Positions 40,486 to 49,523 of a DNA stretch of 64,000 nt are shown here, in pieces. The DNA comes from an uncultured bacterium (GTDB taxonomy: Bacteria > Bacillota > Clostridia > Christensenellales > HGM11417), in NCBI GenBank assembly GCA_905215695.1, contig CAJMQN010000008.1:43113-107112 (forward strand), read 5' to 3'. How positions within the stretch are numbered: the first letter of the stretch is position 1; every line of letters begins with the position of its first letter. Made by a program: the position numbers and the translations under genes. The notes beneath the pieces were generated by a model that was not told the DNA's origin, ran no database searches, and saw only the letters and a program-made list of their open reading frames with translations.

Positions 40486-42683
40486 TTAAAATACCAGCGT
40501 TTCTCCCGGTTTCAGCAAAGATTTTTCGCCCTCTTTCAAAATACAAATCTCGCGGTCGGAACGGATTTGCGTTTTTCCCGCTTCGTGATGAACGGAAATT
40601 TTTCCGCCGCCTACGATGGGAAACTCTCCTTTCGCAAAAGGAAGCGAACAGTCCTTCCGGCAATACTCGAAACAACCGGGTTCGATGTCATATCGCGGAC
40701 GGATACCGAGCACATATCGGGAAAGCTGCCAGGTGGGACACCCCGACCACTGATGGCAGTGCGACCATCTGTCGTCAAACACTTCCAGCCAAGTATTGTC
40801 CTTCGACTCCAGCCAGCCCCAGCAGGCGCGATACTGCCCGATGACAAAATCCCCTTCCCCGTGTTCCCAAAGGATTCCGAACGCGTAGTGAGAAAAGTAC
40901 GGCGTAATCAGCCGCGGATTTTCCTTATCGGGCGAGCCAAGCCGCGGCGCGGAAAGGTCGTTGGGGAAACAGTTCAGATAGTGGCGTTTCACAAACTCGA
41001 TACAGGTTTTCGCCTCCTCGCCCTCGAAGAACCCTTCCCCGAGCGCGAGCACCGCGCGGTGCATGCCGATTCGTTCCCAGTCTCCCCGCACCGAATCCAG
41101 ATAGCCGGCAATCGTCCCGCGTACGGTCTCGAGCAGCGCCGAAATTTCTTTCGCCTTTTCGGCTTTGCCGAGGAGTTCCGCCCAGCGCAGATAGGCGCGG
41201 AGTGCGGAATGATAGTGCAGATTCAACGCCATATCGCTCGCGCCGGGATTCGTGACGTATCCCCAATCCACAAAAGTCCAATGTACGTTGCGGTCCAAGC
41301 CGTCCTTTGTCCAATGGTTGCGGAAATAGCCGATATTCCGCTCTGCATACGGAAACAGAGATTCGAGGAGTTCCCGCTCCCCCGTCATGCGGTAGTACTG
41401 TACGCAGGCGTTGACCCATTGCAGGGCATAGGTGGAGAGATAGCCGATTCCGCCCGGACAAAGTCCCGCGATAATGCCCTCGTCCGAGGCGCACCAGGCA
41501 GACTGTTCCAGTCCCCTTCTGATCAGCCGCACATCCGAATATGCCGCGCTGCAAATATCGATGCCGACGCCAATGACGTCCCCCGTCCATTCGCCGCGCT
41601 CCCGGGTGGGATTGTCAATGACCGCGTCCTCCGCGCAGGAACGGAAGGTTTCCACGCCGATCTTCCAGATACTGTTCAGCTGTTCGTCCCCGCACGAAAA
41701 CGAGCCGACAGGCGCTCCAAAATATGTTCTGTCGTAAAAGACAACTTCCTCGACGCTCACGCGCGCAGGGTCGCCGACGATATGAATCTCCGCATAGCGC
41801 CCGCCGCGCGGCGTGAGGTTGCCGAAACGGTTTTCGCCCTCTTTCAGGCGATAGCGGTCAAGATTGCAGGAATCTCCCGCAGAAAGAGTTATCCAAGGCG
41901 TAACGCGCCCCCCTTCCAATGTCTCGGAATAAGCGACTTCAACGAGCGTTCCCTTCGGCGCGCGAATTTTCGCCTCGAAACAAAAAAGACGAACTTTTCC
42001 GAGATCATAGCGCAGCCAGACGCCGTCCGCGGGATTTCGCTCATCATTTAAGTTGCGCAGAAAAAACCTCGCGGGTACGTCGTCGTCGAGATATCCGAAA
42101 TTCTCGGCAAGTACGCCCTGTGCCAGAATCTCCGCATCAATCCTGTCTCTGCGAACCTGCCCGAGGTTCACCCGCTGCGGTACGCCGATTTCAGGAAACA
42201 CCTCAACGGGCGCGCGCCAGTCCGCACAATCGAATCCGCGTGCGTGGAAATTCGGAATCTGCGAAAGGTCGCGGTTTTCCATCCAGGCAAGTTCAGGATT
42301 GATTCTGCGTCGGGACTCCGCCCCGGGCAAAAGAAACACCTTTTTCTTCGCGTCGATTTCTCCGTCCTTTCCGATTATTTCGGCGGCAAAGAACGGCTGC
42401 ATTTTCTGCAAAATTCTCGTATGTACGTTTTCGTTGTGCACTTCGGCAGACAATACATGCACGCCTGCCGAAAGAGAGAGCTCCCGTTCTTCGTACTGCG
42501 GATGCGCCGCGTCAAACCGATACGGTCCCTCCGTGAAATACTCACCGTCCAAATACGAGCGAACCAGGACGCTCCGAAGATACGCAATTTCACTTTCTGT
42601 GTTTCCCGCAATGCAAATTCCCAGCGAAACGCAGCGTATTCTTCCCTGTCCGCATTTCCGCCGTCAACCCAATAAAACTTCAT
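40486..42683 (-). pseudogene. GH78 alpha-L-rhamnosidase, one frameshift near the N-terminus
   Basis: The full gene would start at MKFYWVDGG (42683), 8 nt after the isomerase stop, with SD GGCGGAA. The first frame reads to KLRIFG near 42578; the continuation SVLVRSYLDGEYFTEGPYRFDAAHPQYEE is in another frame, so one base is missing around 42571-42578. The remaining 688 aa carry the canonical catalytic motif D-NPT-R-E-RGEWTG-D, unlike the variant GH78 at 1941. It would cleave terminal L-rhamnose from oligosaccharides. It could be a real inactivation or a GG/GGG assembly slip. Confidence 0.8.
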
Positions 42684-42690
42684 TTCCGCC

Positions 42691-44166
42691 TCACAAAACA
42701 ACTATTTTTATCCCCATCAAATCCGCCACTTTGCGGAATAATGCCGCATTTTTTCCCACGGAAAGAGCAAAGTGGTGCGTCGGTGCTTCCGCAAACCATT
42801 TCTCCATATAGGTATCGGGGTCATAGCGGAATCGAACCGGCGTCTGCGTATTGCCGATTGCCATAATCTTTCCGTCCGTCGCAACGCCTTCCGAAACGAT
42901 AAATTTCAATCTTCCGTCAAAGGTTTGCGTCAAACCGAGCGTGGTCACATCACCTTTCCGAACCTTCGCCTCCACGGAAACCCCGGAGCCTTTTTTGCCG
43001 TGATAGAGTCCCATTCCGCGCAAAATCGGCTTTCCGTCGGATATCCTGATATGGAAGGGACCGTCGTGCCCCACAAGACAGGTTCCGTCCAAGTAGTCCG
43101 TCGTCACCGGCTCGCAAAAACTTCCGCCCGTGCCCAAGAGGTCGCAAATCTTCATCGCAACCGCAGTTTTGAGGTCTCCCTCTCCGGCACACGGAATATG
43201 TTCCGCCGTCAGCAGCGAATGCCCGACAATGAATCCGCTTTGAACGCGCTCGTACTCCTTCCCTTCCGTGCCGTGGTAGTAATACGCGAGCGCGTCCAGA
43301 CGATACCGCTCCACCATTTTGTACTGCGCAGCGGCGACGCGAGCCGACCACAGGAGCTGTTCCTCCGAAGGCTTTTTCGCAAGCGGGTCGGAAGGCGAAT
43401 CCCCGCTGATACGGAACATTTCCTTCATCTTTTTCATTTGCAGAGCGACATCTGCGTCTGTGACTTCCTCTAAACAGGCGTGCAGGTCGCACATTTCCAA
43501 AATCTCGATGTGAATCCCCGTCTGCGCTTGCAGCATGGTAAAATCCGAATACAAATCGAGCATACCCGAATAATTATTGCCCAAAAAGCCGAACCTGCTG
43601 TATCGCAGCGCGCGGACAACGCCCGCGGCACGAATCCATTCTCCGATTTCCGACCAGGCGCGAACCGCCTCGGGTCTTTCGCTCGTGCGCTCGTCCGCAA
43701 CCGAAATTGCAGGCGATTGCTCCAGACCGAGCAGTCCGCTGACGGTTCGATAGGGAATTTCAAACCGATTCAGCGCATTGGCGACTTCGGGCGCGGCGCA
43801 AGCGTTGCAGTGCGCCAGCCACTCTCCCGTCGTGGTCTTTTCGTAATTGACCGCAACCGAGGGCTGGAGATTGAGGATCACGACCGGCACTTTGCAAATT
43901 CGGTGCGCAGGCACAACCGCCGCGCTCGTTGCGTAAGTGGCGCAGTGCAGAAAAATCATATCGACGTTGTTCTCGTTAAAAAATTCTCCTGCGGCGCGGG
44001 CGCGTTCCTCGCAATCGACCAACCCGAAATTGAACACTTCGCAATCAAATTCGGACATTTTTTCCGAAATAAATCGGTTATATCCGACCAATCGCTCCTT
44101 AAGCCCCTCAAACTGTTCCCAATACTTTTGCAATCCGATAGAATAAAGACCAATTTTCGCTTTCAT
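42691..44166 (-). CDS. L-fucose/L-arabinose isomerase-family protein
   Basis: A 491-aa member of the FucI/AraA superfamily, recognised from VFNFGLVDCEERARAAGEFFNENNVDMIFLHCATYATSAAVVP and VPVVILNLQPS in the N-terminal domain and the metal-binding C-terminal part (GEGDLKTAVAMKICDLLG). Family enzymes interconvert aldose and ketose sugars using Mn2+. Its position before a GH78 gene suggests isomerisation of released rhamnose or a related deoxysugar, but no kinase or aldolase is attached. SD AAGGAG precedes the ATG. Confidence 0.82.
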   Translation of the reverse strand: MKAKIGLYSIGLQKYWEQFEGLKERLVGYNRFISEKMSEFDCEVFNFGLVDCEERARAAGEFFNENNVDMIFLHCATYATSAAVVPAHRICKVPVVILNLQPSVAVNYEKTTTGEWLAHCNACAAPEVANALNRFEIPYRTVSGLLGLEQSPAISVADERTSERPEAVRAWSEIGEWIRAAGVVRALRYSRFGFLGNNYSGMLDLYSDFTMLQAQTGIHIEILEMCDLHACLEEVTDADVALQMKKMKEMFRISGDSPSDPLAKKPSEEQLLWSARVAAAQYKMVERYRLDALAYYYHGTEGKEYERVQSGFIVGHSLLTAEHIPCAGEGDLKTAVAMKICDLLGTGGSFCEPVTTDYLDGTCLVGHDGPFHIRISDGKPILRGMGLYHGKKGSGVSVEAKVRKGDVTTLGLTQTFDGRLKFIVSEGVATDGKIMAIGNTQTPVRFRYDPDTYMEKWFAEAPTHHFALSVGKNAALFRKVADLMGIKIVVL

Positions 44167-44189
44167 ATTTACTCCTTTTTTATGACTCC

Positions 44190-44218
44190 ATTATAACAGA
44201 ATGAAATACAGATGTCAT
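44190..44218 (-). promoter_or_regulatory. Promoter of the isomerase-GH78 operon
   Basis: ATGACA (44213-44218), 17-nt spacer, TATAAT (44190-44195), read leftward. An inverted repeat ACAGA-N7-TCTGT at 44208-44224 overlaps the -35 and could be a regulator site. Confidence 0.7.
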
Positions 44219-44361
44219 GTCTGTTTTTTGTTTCAAAATATCTATTTTTATATTGTTTCAAAACATGTTGGAGAGCATTATTCCCGTGTCCAAGTCCTCA
44301 TCTTCATTTGTCGCCTTTTCTCATCATGCGATTGCTCCTTCCAAAAAGTTTGAATGACAAA

Positions 44362-44390
44362 AAAAGAGGCGGCTTGCGTTTGCAAGCCGC
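44362..44390 (-). terminator. Orphan terminator
   Basis: Stem GCGGCTTGC/GCAAGCCGC (44369-44377 with 44382-44390), followed on the minus strand by CTCTTTTTTT. No intact gene precedes it. Confidence 0.7.
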
Positions 44391-44457
44391 ATACGCCGCG
44401 ACCGTTACGCTTCTGCGACCGATAGAGACTTATCCAAATCATACAACTTCTCACGCT

Positions 44458-44528
44458 TTTTCGGACTATTAAATTGAACCCTGTAAGGGGGATTTCAATA
44501 TAAGCGCTTTGGGTAGAGTTGTCTGTTT
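44458..44528. repeat. 71-bp direct repeat, copy 1
   Basis: Matches 47355-47425 at 68 of 71 positions in the same orientation. It contains an internal near-hairpin (TTGAA..CCC..GGG..TTCAA). Confidence 0.85.
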
Positions 44529-44589
44529 GATATATACTTTTATTTGAGCACTTTTAAATGTTTATTGTTTTAGATTGAAAAAACTGCTA

Positions 44590-44618
44590 TTGTACTTTCA
44601 TCAATTCTATGATATAAT
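44590..44618 (+). promoter_or_regulatory. Sigma-A promoter of AraC gene at 44625, predicted leaderless
   Basis: TTGTAC (44590-44595), 17-nt spacer, TATAAT (44613-44618), then six bases to the ATG. Confidence 0.75.
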
Positions 44619-44624
44619 AAATTT

Positions 44625-45404
44625 ATGAAATTCTTTGACACAACCTTTTATGAAGAATTTAAGGATGAAGAAAAAAGTATAGATATCCACCGCAACAATT
44701 ATCACGTTTATCCTGCGCATTTTCACCAGCGAGTAGAAATGCTCATCGTAAATCGCGGAGATTATACAATTTCCATCAATAACAAAATTTATCATGTTAC
44801 AGACGGCATGATAGCGGTCTTTGACAGTTATGACATTCACAACTATCTCATGTGTAATAAAAGTGAAACGGACGATTGTGTCCTGATTTTTCCCGTCTAT
44901 CTTCTCAATGATTATTTTGAGTATAAAAAAGAAAACACCTTGACAAAGCAGGTCTTTCATTCTCCCGTTCTCTGTGACAAAATTCTTGAGTTTGTTGATC
45001 ATAACCGCGATATTGAAACCCAAAACAGATTATTAAAACAAGCTTTCATAGATACCGTCATGGGGTGGCTTCTAAATGAAACCGGACTTTCCAAAACAAC
45101 GCCTCTTCCCAACGATCACATGTTGATTTTAAACATTCTAAAGTATATGGAACAAAACTTTCAAAGTCCTCTCTCCCTCAAAATATTGTCCAGTCAATTC
45201 GGCTACTGCGAAGAATATATTTCAAGGGTGTTTCATCGATATGTCAACGAAGGTTTTAACAGATATCTCAAGCGGTTGCGCCTACAGTTTATCCTTTCTG
45301 AAAGTAAAAAAAGGAAAGTCAATAAAACTGAACTGATCTACCAAGCCGGGTTTAATAGTTTGCAGACTTATTATCGAGCTCTCCGCGAGTTTCAATTAGA
45401 ATAA
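44625..45404 (+). CDS. AraC-family transcriptional regulator
   Basis: A 259-aa regulator with a cupin-like N-terminus (NNYHVYPAHFHQRVEMLIVNRGDYTISINNKIYHV) and a C-terminal HTH pair (about 165-255; PLSLKILSSQFGYCEEYISRVFHRYVNEGFNRYLKRLRLQF). Its codon use is clearly more AT-rich than genes on either side, hinting at separate origin. It may have controlled the GH3 gene whose remnant lies immediately downstream in convergent orientation, or the divergent isomerase operon. No SD: the -10 box lies 6 nt before the ATG. Confidence 0.85.
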   Translation: MKFFDTTFYEEFKDEEKSIDIHRNNYHVYPAHFHQRVEMLIVNRGDYTISINNKIYHVTDGMIAVFDSYDIHNYLMCNKSETDDCVLIFPVYLLNDYFEYKKENTLTKQVFHSPVLCDKILEFVDHNRDIETQNRLLKQAFIDTVMGWLLNETGLSKTTPLPNDHMLILNILKYMEQNFQSPLSLKILSSQFGYCEEYISRVFHRYVNEGFNRYLKRLRLQFILSESKKRKVNKTELIYQAGFNSLQTYYRALREFQLE

Positions 45405-45434
45405 AAAATCCCTCTTTAAAAAGAGGGATTTTTT
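45403..45434. terminator. Bidirectional terminator
   Basis: Stem AAAAAATCCCTCTT with its complement AAGAGGGATTTTTT, between the AraC gene and the convergent GH3 remnant. Confidence 0.88.
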
Positions 45435-45445
45435 GTTAAACCATT

Positions 45446-46938
45446 TCACACTGCGAAAATTGAGGAAAGATACAGTACTGTATTTTCATCCAACGCCGCA
45501 AAAACTGCATTTCCAGCCTTCAACTCCACTTCTTCTAAGGTCTTTCCTGACTCCGTTAACTTAGACACTTCAATCGTCACCTTTGTCCACGAAGACGGGG
45601 AACATTTTACGTCTGTTATCCCCAGCACGGTAAACCAAATTTCTTCCGTCCAAGCATTAAATACATAAAACTCTATTGTTGTGTATGAGGAAAGGTCTTC
45701 TTCCGTCAAATTTTGAAAATGACCGATCGTACCGTTATTTCCTGCCTGAATCGTCAGTTGCAAGGACCCCTGTTCGGTATCATGTTTCTTTTCCGTGTTA
45801 TAATCAAGACCGACCTTTGACGGCGCAAATTGTTGCTCTCCGTACTCTTCGTCAAAATATCCGAGCTTTCCCGGGATAATTTCGGAAGGACCGGCGGTTT
45901 GTTCCTTCACCGCGTACATCGCAGAAAGATAGAGAACCGTATTTGGTTCAAGAGAAGCCCAACTCTCCTGTGCACCCCTGAAATCAAGATTTGTCAGATC
46001 TTCAGAATTCACGAGACGTGACACCGGGATTTTTACTTCTGTCCATTCCCCCGGAATCAACTTTACATCTATATTCGGCTCGCATTCTTCCACAGAAAAC
46101 CAAATTGCCGCCGTGTTTGGATTGAAAACACGCAGTATAAGATAATCATAGGACGACATATCCGTTTCGGTCAATTTGATCAGTTTACCGAAAGTATTAA
46201 CAGTTCCCGGCAGAAAAGTCACTTTCAGCGAACCGGCTTCCTCCCCGAACGCTTTTTCTGTAACGAACTCAATTTCGGATTTGACCGCCTCAAATTGTGC
46301 CGCGCCAAACATTTCGTCAAAATATCCGATTTTTCCCGGGATAATTTCTTCAGGTGCATCAATCGTTTTGACCGCATACAATGCAGAAAGATAAATCTTG
46401 TTTCCGTTCTCCAACGGTTTGTAGTCGTGGTACGCCATGAAAACGAGACCGGTAATATCTTCTAACGAATGAATCGCAGGCGAACCGGGATCTGCCCCGT
46501 CACGATCAATAATCGCTTCTACAGGAACCTTGATTTCCGTCCATACGCCGGGGTCGCAATCCTTATAGCCGAACCACTCAGAAAAGACCATAAAAACTTT
46601 AAAATCATTGGGATTGAAAACACGATAAACCAAATAATCGTATTCTGATAGAAATCAGCATACGACAAACCATATCCAAACGGAAACATTGGCAAAATAT
46701 TTTCTTTTTCATAATAACGATATTCCGTGCTCCAAGTGTTAGACAAAACAGAAAGCGTAGGAAACGCTGTATCGGGATAAGCAATTTCACCTTCTTTTAT
46801 TTTTCGAAGTCCATGCGGACCATCGGCAAACGAAATGGAAGGAACTTTTCCGTCAAGGTCGTTTGAAAGCCACCCGTTTTTACCGGTAAGCAATAAACAT
46901 TTTTCTTCCAAAGTGAGTTCCGGTCTTTTCTTAATCAT
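45446..46938 (-). pseudogene. Decayed multimodular GH3 beta-glucosidase with C-terminal repeats
   Basis: The first part (from 46938) reads as a GH3 N-terminus (LTLEEKCLLLTGKNGWLSNDL...SFADGPHGLRK...TAFPTLSVLSNTWS) joined in frame to the GH3 C-terminal signature YRYYEKENILPMFPFGYGLSYADF. Several hundred catalytic residues are missing between them. After YADF, near 46650, the frame changes and three roughly 110-residue repeats follow (LSEYDYLVYRVFNPNDF..., YFDExxGxxQF..., EPNTVLYLSAMYAVK), resembling carbohydrate-binding beta-sandwiches. One large in-frame deletion plus one frameshift make it non-functional as a glycosidase; the 395-aa repeat ORF from 46633 could still be read if translated. 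Confidence 0.75.
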
Positions 46939-47055
46939 GTCCGAATTCCTCCTTACGGTAATTATCTTAACATGTTCTATGGCTCATTTCTATGTCAAAG
47001 CGACGAACATTTTTCTCAATTTTTGACTTTTATTTCATCGCTGCATATATTAAAA

Positions 47056-47084
47056 AAAACGAGCCGACATTCTCAGCTCGTTTT
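47056..47084. terminator. Orphan hairpin, terminator-like
   Basis: Stem AAAACGAGC/GCTCGTTTT with an 11-nt loop; T-rich on both strands. Confidence 0.6.
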
Positions 47085-47199
47085 AAAAACAATTAAAAAC
47101 TCTTTATGACATAATTTTGGCTTAATCAAAACACGAACTCCCTTGCTAAAAGGCACGAGATAAGTATTTTGATAAGCGAAAGACTTTTTTTAAAAACAA

Positions 47200-47227
47200 C
47201 CAAGCGGACCTATAGCGGTCCGCTTGG
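47200..47227. terminator. Orphan hairpin
   Basis: An 11-bp perfect stem CCAAGCGGACC/GGTCCGCTTGG with loop TATAGC. On the minus strand a G/T-rich tract with TTTTTAAAAAAAG follows. Confidence 0.5.
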
Positions 47228-47354
47228 ATAATATCACAATGTTTTCAAGGTTCCTGCACTTTACTAAATTTATTTTAGTCTAATTTTTTTACATCACTAT
47301 AAATTGTTATTTCGACATAGCGAAACCAGAGTCTCGATAAGCTTTGTAATCCTC

Positions 47355-47425
47355 TTTTCGGACTATTAAATTGAACCCTGTAAGGGGTATTTCAATATAA
47401 GCGCTTCGGGCAGAGTTGTCTGTTT
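47355..47425. repeat. 71-bp direct repeat, copy 2
   Basis: Matches 44458-44528 with three substitutions. The two copies bracket 2.9 kb holding an AraC gene and the GH3 remnant. Confidence 0.85.
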
Positions 47426-47491
47426 AAATATAACGCAAGAAATCGAGTGATGCTGCTATCTTACCAATTTATCTCTTTCAATTCAAACTTA

Positions 47492-47520
47492 AAAAAGGTG
47501 ACGATAAACGTCGCCTTTTT
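47492..47520 (-). terminator. Terminator at the end of the glycan operon
   Basis: Stem AAAAAGGTGACG/CGTCGCCTTTTT with one G-T pair and a 5-nt loop; it follows the small ORF at 47536. Confidence 0.75.
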
Positions 47521-47535
47521 ATAATGCTATTGATA

Positions 47536-47646
47536 CTAATAATTCGAATCAGGATGCAACTGCAACATGCTTGCTGCCAATTCTTCATTTAACGCCCCTT
47601 GTACGGGTATTATTTTTGTCATAACCGTCGCTCTTTTTGACTTCAT
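47536..47646 (-). CDS. Possible 36-residue small protein
   Basis: An ATG overlapping the stop of the GDPD gene (ATGA at 47643-47646) opens a 36-codon frame: MKSKRATVMTKIIPVQGAL through ...HPDSNY, ending at TAG 47536-47538, then a terminator. The coupling pattern is the same as between real genes in this operon. It could equally be the leftover tail of a deleted gene. No family recognised. Confidence 0.3.
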   Translation of the reverse strand: MKSKRATVMTKIIPVQGALNEELAASMLQLHPDSNY

Positions 47647-49523
47647 TTCTTTCTTCTTTTATAAAACGAGAACACAAAAAAGCCGATACCCGCAACAAGG
47701 ACGACGCCCGCCGCAACCGAAAGTCCGATAATAAGCCCCGAATTGTTCTGAGGGCTCTCACTCCCGCTTGAAGATTCCCCTCCGCTTCCGCCTTGATTTT
47801 CGGAATCGTCCGGGTTCTCGGGAATAACGGGGGGATCGGGAGGCACGATCTCTTCGGAATAAGATGTAACGGTTACAGGCACTTTTTCGTAAATTGAAAA
47901 AGTTTTTCCGCAACCCGTAAAGGAAATACAAACGGTAGCGGTAAACGAGCCGTTCGCTCTCGCCGTAATCCCGTCCTGCGATTGCGTATATTTGAAGTCG
48001 GCATCAACAATTTTCACTTCCTTTTCCACCTTCGCGCCCGAAAGCGTCACCGCGGAAATTTTCGGTTGCACCGCGCGATTGGAATAGAGCGCGAGCGCGC
48101 CTTCCGTCCCCTCTATGAGTTCGGAAGCCCACGAGGCGTCGCTCACCGTTAAAGAGTTCCACCCCGACGCATACCCGTTTCCGAGATCGGCGGCGCTTTT
48201 ATACGTCCAGCAGCCCATGTTGAAGCCGCGCACAAACAGTTCGTAACCGACGTCCGCGTTCACCTCGCTCCACACGGGACTGATCGTGACGCCGCGCGTC
48301 GCCGCATCTCTTACGACCGTTTGAAGCGAAGAGGACTTCGGCGTAAAATTCAGATCGCTCACCGCGATTTCGGGAAGCAATTCCCTCGCCCGTTCGATTT
48401 GCTTTGCAAAAAAAGAAATGATAATAATTTGATCGGCAACGCCGTATTGGTTGACAAGTTCTTTTAACAAAGGCACGCTGCGCTCGTCCGTCGATTTGAT
48501 TTCGACAAAAAGAATTTTGCCGTTTTGCTTGATTTCCGCAAAAAAATCGTCTAAAAGAGGAATGGGGCTCCTTGTCCTTTGCCGCCTTGGGATAGTCGAT
48601 GAGAAAATCTTTCATCTCCTCATAATTCATTTCCTTGATCGTACCCGTGCCGTTCGTCGTGCGCTACAGAGTTTCGTCGTGCATGACGACGAGGCGGTTA
48701 TCTTTGGTCACTTGAAAATCGCATTCCACCGCATCCGCGCCCGCGGAAAACGCCGCGCGCAGTCCCGACAGGGAATTTTCAAGTTTCGTCGTCTCCAAGC
48801 CGCGGTGCCCGACAATCATAGGATTGCGCAACAGCGTGTTCTCCGGCAAACTCTCTATAAAGGAATATACCTTTTCGGGAGAACCGCACACCACGCCGTT
48901 CGCACCCGAAAGCACGGCGTCCTCTTCTCCGCTCGCCCAGACGCCGACCGAACGGTATTGCAGATATTCCGTGTCCTTTTTGCTGAAACCGTCCACCCAC
49001 GCGCACCGCGCGCCGCATGTATTTACCGCGGAGACCGTTTGCGCATGCGTATCGTTACTGTTCCGCACGTCTAAAACGCCGTACAGCGCTTTGGCTTTTT
49101 CCTTCACCGAAGATATGAGCGAGGGATCGTCCGAAACGACGAACGCGTCGTACAAATCGCTCGTCTGCGCGTATTCCGAGAACGCCTCGGCAACCTCGCC
49201 GTTTTCCACGTAGAACGCGGGGAGCACCGCCCCTTTAAGCGCGCTCACGATATCCGAAACCGCCGCCCCATCGCATGTAAAGCGGCGTCGGGATAGAACA
49301 GGGCGATTTGCGGACGAAGGGAATTTTCCGTCACCGAAGCGACAAGGGCGGAGTATTCCTCCGCCGTTTTAATCTCCTGCACTACGGCGGGAGGAAGCGC
49401 AAGATTATTTTCCGCGCGGTACAGAGCACGCGTCTCCGCGGAGACCGACCCGATCCCGCCCGCGCCCGAGAGCGCGAGCCAGATCGCGCCCGCCATTGCG
49501 ATGCATTTCTTTTTCATAAACAA
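47643..49523 (-). pseudogene. Extracellular glycerophosphodiester phosphodiesterase, three lesions
   Basis: Starts MFMKKKCIAMAGAIWLALSG (signal peptide). A first, barrel-like region precedes a GDPD domain with GHRGLETTKLENS, AVECDFQVTKDNRLVVMHDETL and, beyond an in-frame amber TAG at 48664-48666, RTTNGTGTIKEMNYEE. A linker of PPDPP/GGSGGESSSGS, a membrane helix and KRRKK end the protein, a cell-surface anchor. Lesions: one base missing in the TTT near 49279-49281, the TAG, and one extra G near 48570-48571. It would release glycerol-3-phosphate from phosphodiesters or teichoic acids. Last large gene of the glycan operon. Confidence 0.8.

Larger units (their letters stand above)
44167..44624. 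other. 458-nt intergenic region with deletion scars
   Basis: It holds, from left: the isomerase promoter; an orphan minus-strand terminator (44362-44390); a minus-strand coding remnant just above it ending PKKREKLYDLDKSLSVAEA-stop (stop near 44401); the first copy of the 71-bp repeat; and the promoter of the next AraC gene. A terminator and C-terminal tail without a gene body suggest a lost gene. Confidence 0.55.
46939..47535. other. Gene-free AT-rich region with three orphan hairpins
   Basis: No credible ORF. It contains terminator-like hairpins at 47056-47084, 47200-47227 and 47492-47520 plus the second copy of the 71-bp repeat. Several terminators without genes between them suggest successive gene loss. 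Confidence 0.6.

Noticed and set aside
44400..44530. Transposase C-terminus encoded by the 71-bp repeat and its flank
   Set aside because: A minus-strand frame ending PKKREKLYDLDKSLSVAEA is open for only about 26 codons and has no motif I can assign to a transposase family; recorded only as a possible remnant.
48664..48666. Recoded TAG (alternative genetic code)
   Set aside because: Other genes here terminate or read normally and this gene has two additional frameshifts, so simple decay explains the amber codon better.
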